A stretch of 15,665 nucleotides of DNA from SFTJ01 sp905210415 (GTDB lineage: Bacteria > Bacteroidota > Bacteroidia > Bacteroidales > Muribaculaceae), in NCBI GenBank assembly GCA_902476295.1, contig CABSDC010000052.1:1-15665 (forward strand), written 5' to 3'. The position numbers and the translations under genes are program-made. Shown piece by piece: positions 14,308 through 15,665 of the stretch (positions are counted from its first letter, which is position 1; each line of letters opens with the position of its first letter). Below the pieces are notes generated by a model. That model was not told where the DNA came from and searched no databases. It was given only the letters and a program-made list of their open reading frames with translations.

Positions 14308-15516
14308 ATGATTTCTACTCTAATAAGAGATATACGAAAAGGCACCAAAAACGCAGCGGTGAAGAAGCGCGTCATTTCATTCTTTATGAAAAACGGCTAC
14401 TATACCCTGCCCGACTTGGCGAAATCCCTCGGCTTGAGCATCCCCACAATCACCAAGCTTGTGGAGGAATTTGTAAGCATGGGCATCATAGAGGAGCGCG
14501 GCAAGTTGGAAACAAACGGCGGACGCCACCCTGTGCTATATGGATTAAATCCCAATTCGTGCTACTTTGCCGGAGTAGACATCTGCAAAGACTCCGTGAG
14601 CATAGGCCTAATTGATTTCTGTGGCGATATGGTTGAGAGACAAACAGGCATCGCCTATGATTTCGAAAACACTCCCGCAGGTCTTGATCGTCTTTGCGAA
14701 ATCATTAAGAATTTCATCGACTCGCTTGACATTGACAAAAACGACATTATTAACATCAACCTCAACATCTCGGGTCGCGTAAACCCAAAATCCGGTCATA
14801 GCTACAGCCGCTTCAACTTCGAAGAGCAATCGCTTGCCGAAGTGCTTACCCGGAAAATCGGCATCCGGTCGTGCATCGAAAACGACACCAGAGCCATGAC
14901 CCTCGGAGAATATACTTTCGGCAATTGTTCAAACGAGAAAGACGTGATTTTCGTGAATATCGGATGGGGCCTCGGCATCGGAATGATTCTCGATGGCAAA
15001 ATATATTGTGGTAAATCAGGATTCGCAGGAGAATTTGGCCACATGGTAACATACGACAACGAAATAATGTGCCACTGCGGAAAGAAAGGCTGCCTTGAGA
15101 CAGAAGCTTCGGGAATAGCCCTTCACCGCAATCTTATAGAGCGACTCAAGGCTGGAGAAAACTCCATTCTCGCAAAGAAATTCAAAACAGAAGGCGACGT
15201 GACGCTCACCGACATCATAAACGCCGTGAACCGCGAAGACCTCCTTTGCATCGAACTGGTTGAAAACATCGGTCAGCAACTCGGCAGATGGCTTGCCGGA
15301 CTAATCAACATTTTCAACCCCGAAAAAGTGATTATCGGTGGCAGTCTATCCCTTACAGGCGACTACATACTACAACCGATAAAGACCTTAGTGAAACGCT
15401 ACTCTCTAAACCTCGTAAACGAAGACACAAAAATAGAGCTTTCGCAACTTGGCGACCAAGTGGGACTGATTGGCGCATGCGCGAATGCCAGATTAAGAGC
15501 TTTCGACAACCAATAA
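14308..15516 (+). CDS. ROK-family transcriptional regulator (NagC/XylR type)
   Basis: The 402-aa protein has an N-terminal winged helix-turn-helix (about residues 17-80: TLPDLAKSLGLSIPTITKLV, then a wing with TNGGRHP) followed by a ROK sugar-binding domain. The ROK zinc site is intact: GHM with His245, then CHCGKKGCLE with Cys255, Cys257 and Cys262. The catalytic Asp region reads ENDTRA (191-196). The phosphate-binding motif seen in ROK kinases (DIGGT) is replaced by DICKD (91-95), so it is more likely a sugar-responsive DNA-binding protein than a kinase. It is divergent from the DUF4434-transporter-epimerase operon and probably represses it until the pathway sugar, perhaps an amino sugar, is present. 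It ends with TAA and a strong terminator. Confidence 0.92.
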   Translation: MISTLIRDIRKGTKNAAVKKRVISFFMKNGYYTLPDLAKSLGLSIPTITKLVEEFVSMGIIEERGKLETNGGRHPVLYGLNPNSCYFAGVDICKDSVSIGLIDFCGDMVERQTGIAYDFENTPAGLDRLCEIIKNFIDSLDIDKNDIININLNISGRVNPKSGHSYSRFNFEEQSLAEVLTRKIGIRSCIENDTRAMTLGEYTFGNCSNEKDVIFVNIGWGLGIGMILDGKIYCGKSGFAGEFGHMVTYDNEIMCHCGKKGCLETEASGIALHRNLIERLKAGENSILAKKFKTEGDVTLTDIINAVNREDLLCIELVENIGQQLGRWLAGLINIFNPEKVIIGGSLSLTGDYILQPIKTLVKRYSLNLVNEDTKIELSQLGDQVGLIGACANARLRAFDNQ

Positions 15517-15624
15517 TGGCAAAAGACCAACTATCCCATAAAATCATACATACTTAAACAAATAAACAAACCTAAGATAAAAATTATTGCTGTCCGGTAA
15601 AATTTTTTCAAACGAAATAAATTA

Positions 15625-15659
15625 GGGCTGACACTTCTCACGAGGTGTCAGCCCTTTTG
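15625..15659 (+). terminator. Intrinsic terminator of the ROK gene
   Basis: GGGCTGACAC (15625-15634) pairs perfectly with GTGTCAGCCC (15645-15654) around a 10-nt loop and is followed by TTTTGGTTATT. It lies 109 nt after the ROK stop codon. The AT-rich intervening stretch (15517-15624) shows no gene that I can support. Confidence 0.85.
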
Positions 15660-15665
15660 GTTATT

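Overview
The window looks like a chromosomal segment from a Bacteroidales bacterium, possibly near Muribaculaceae or Prevotellaceae, though the exact family cannot be fixed from sequence alone. Three things support this. Candidate promoters follow the Bacteroidetes pattern TTTG-N19/20-TAnnTTTG. Translation starts lie in A-rich leaders without strong Shine-Dalgarno sites. The protein set is also typical: an extended-signal TonB receptor, superoxide reductase, a fused CcsBA, and a ROK regulator of NagC type. I see no mobile element, tRNA, rRNA or CRISPR array.

Region 1 (1-3497, minus strand) carries a TonB-dependent outer-membrane receptor that runs off the left edge, a 2Fe desulfoferrodoxin/superoxide reductase with its own terminator, and a regulator fusing an ScdA_N/hemerythrin-like di-iron sensor to a LuxR-type DNA-binding domain. 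Region 2 (3706-10285, plus strand) is divergent from that regulator. It forms a putative operon of an outer-membrane beta-barrel, an imelysin (M75) lipoprotein, a di-heme DUF1111-type cytochrome c lipoprotein and the CcsBA cytochrome c synthase needed to attach its hemes. Imelysin plus DUF1111 is a recurring iron-linked pair in other phyla. Here it comes with its own porin, its own heme-attachment machine and a di-iron sensor gene facing away from a shared intergenic region. I read this as a redox-linked metal-uptake module of the cell envelope under redox or nitrosative control; that function is inference.

Region 3 (10371-15654) is a small sugar-use locus. A minus-strand operon encodes a Tat-exported DUF4434-like TIM-barrel protein, a sugar-porter MFS transporter and an N-acylglucosamine 2-epimerase-type enzyme. 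A ROK repressor-like gene is transcribed divergently from a back-to-back promoter region. The transporter is broken by a single in-frame TGA (codon 149) where the family has Gly, although everything after it remains open and recognisable. Strong intrinsic terminators close both units.

No gene-free stretch exceeds 300 bases. The intergenic stretches contain several clear symmetries: a perfect 11-bp inverted repeat just before the superoxide reductase start, a tandem 10-bp direct repeat between the hemerythrin regulator and the porin, and a long hairpin before ccsBA.
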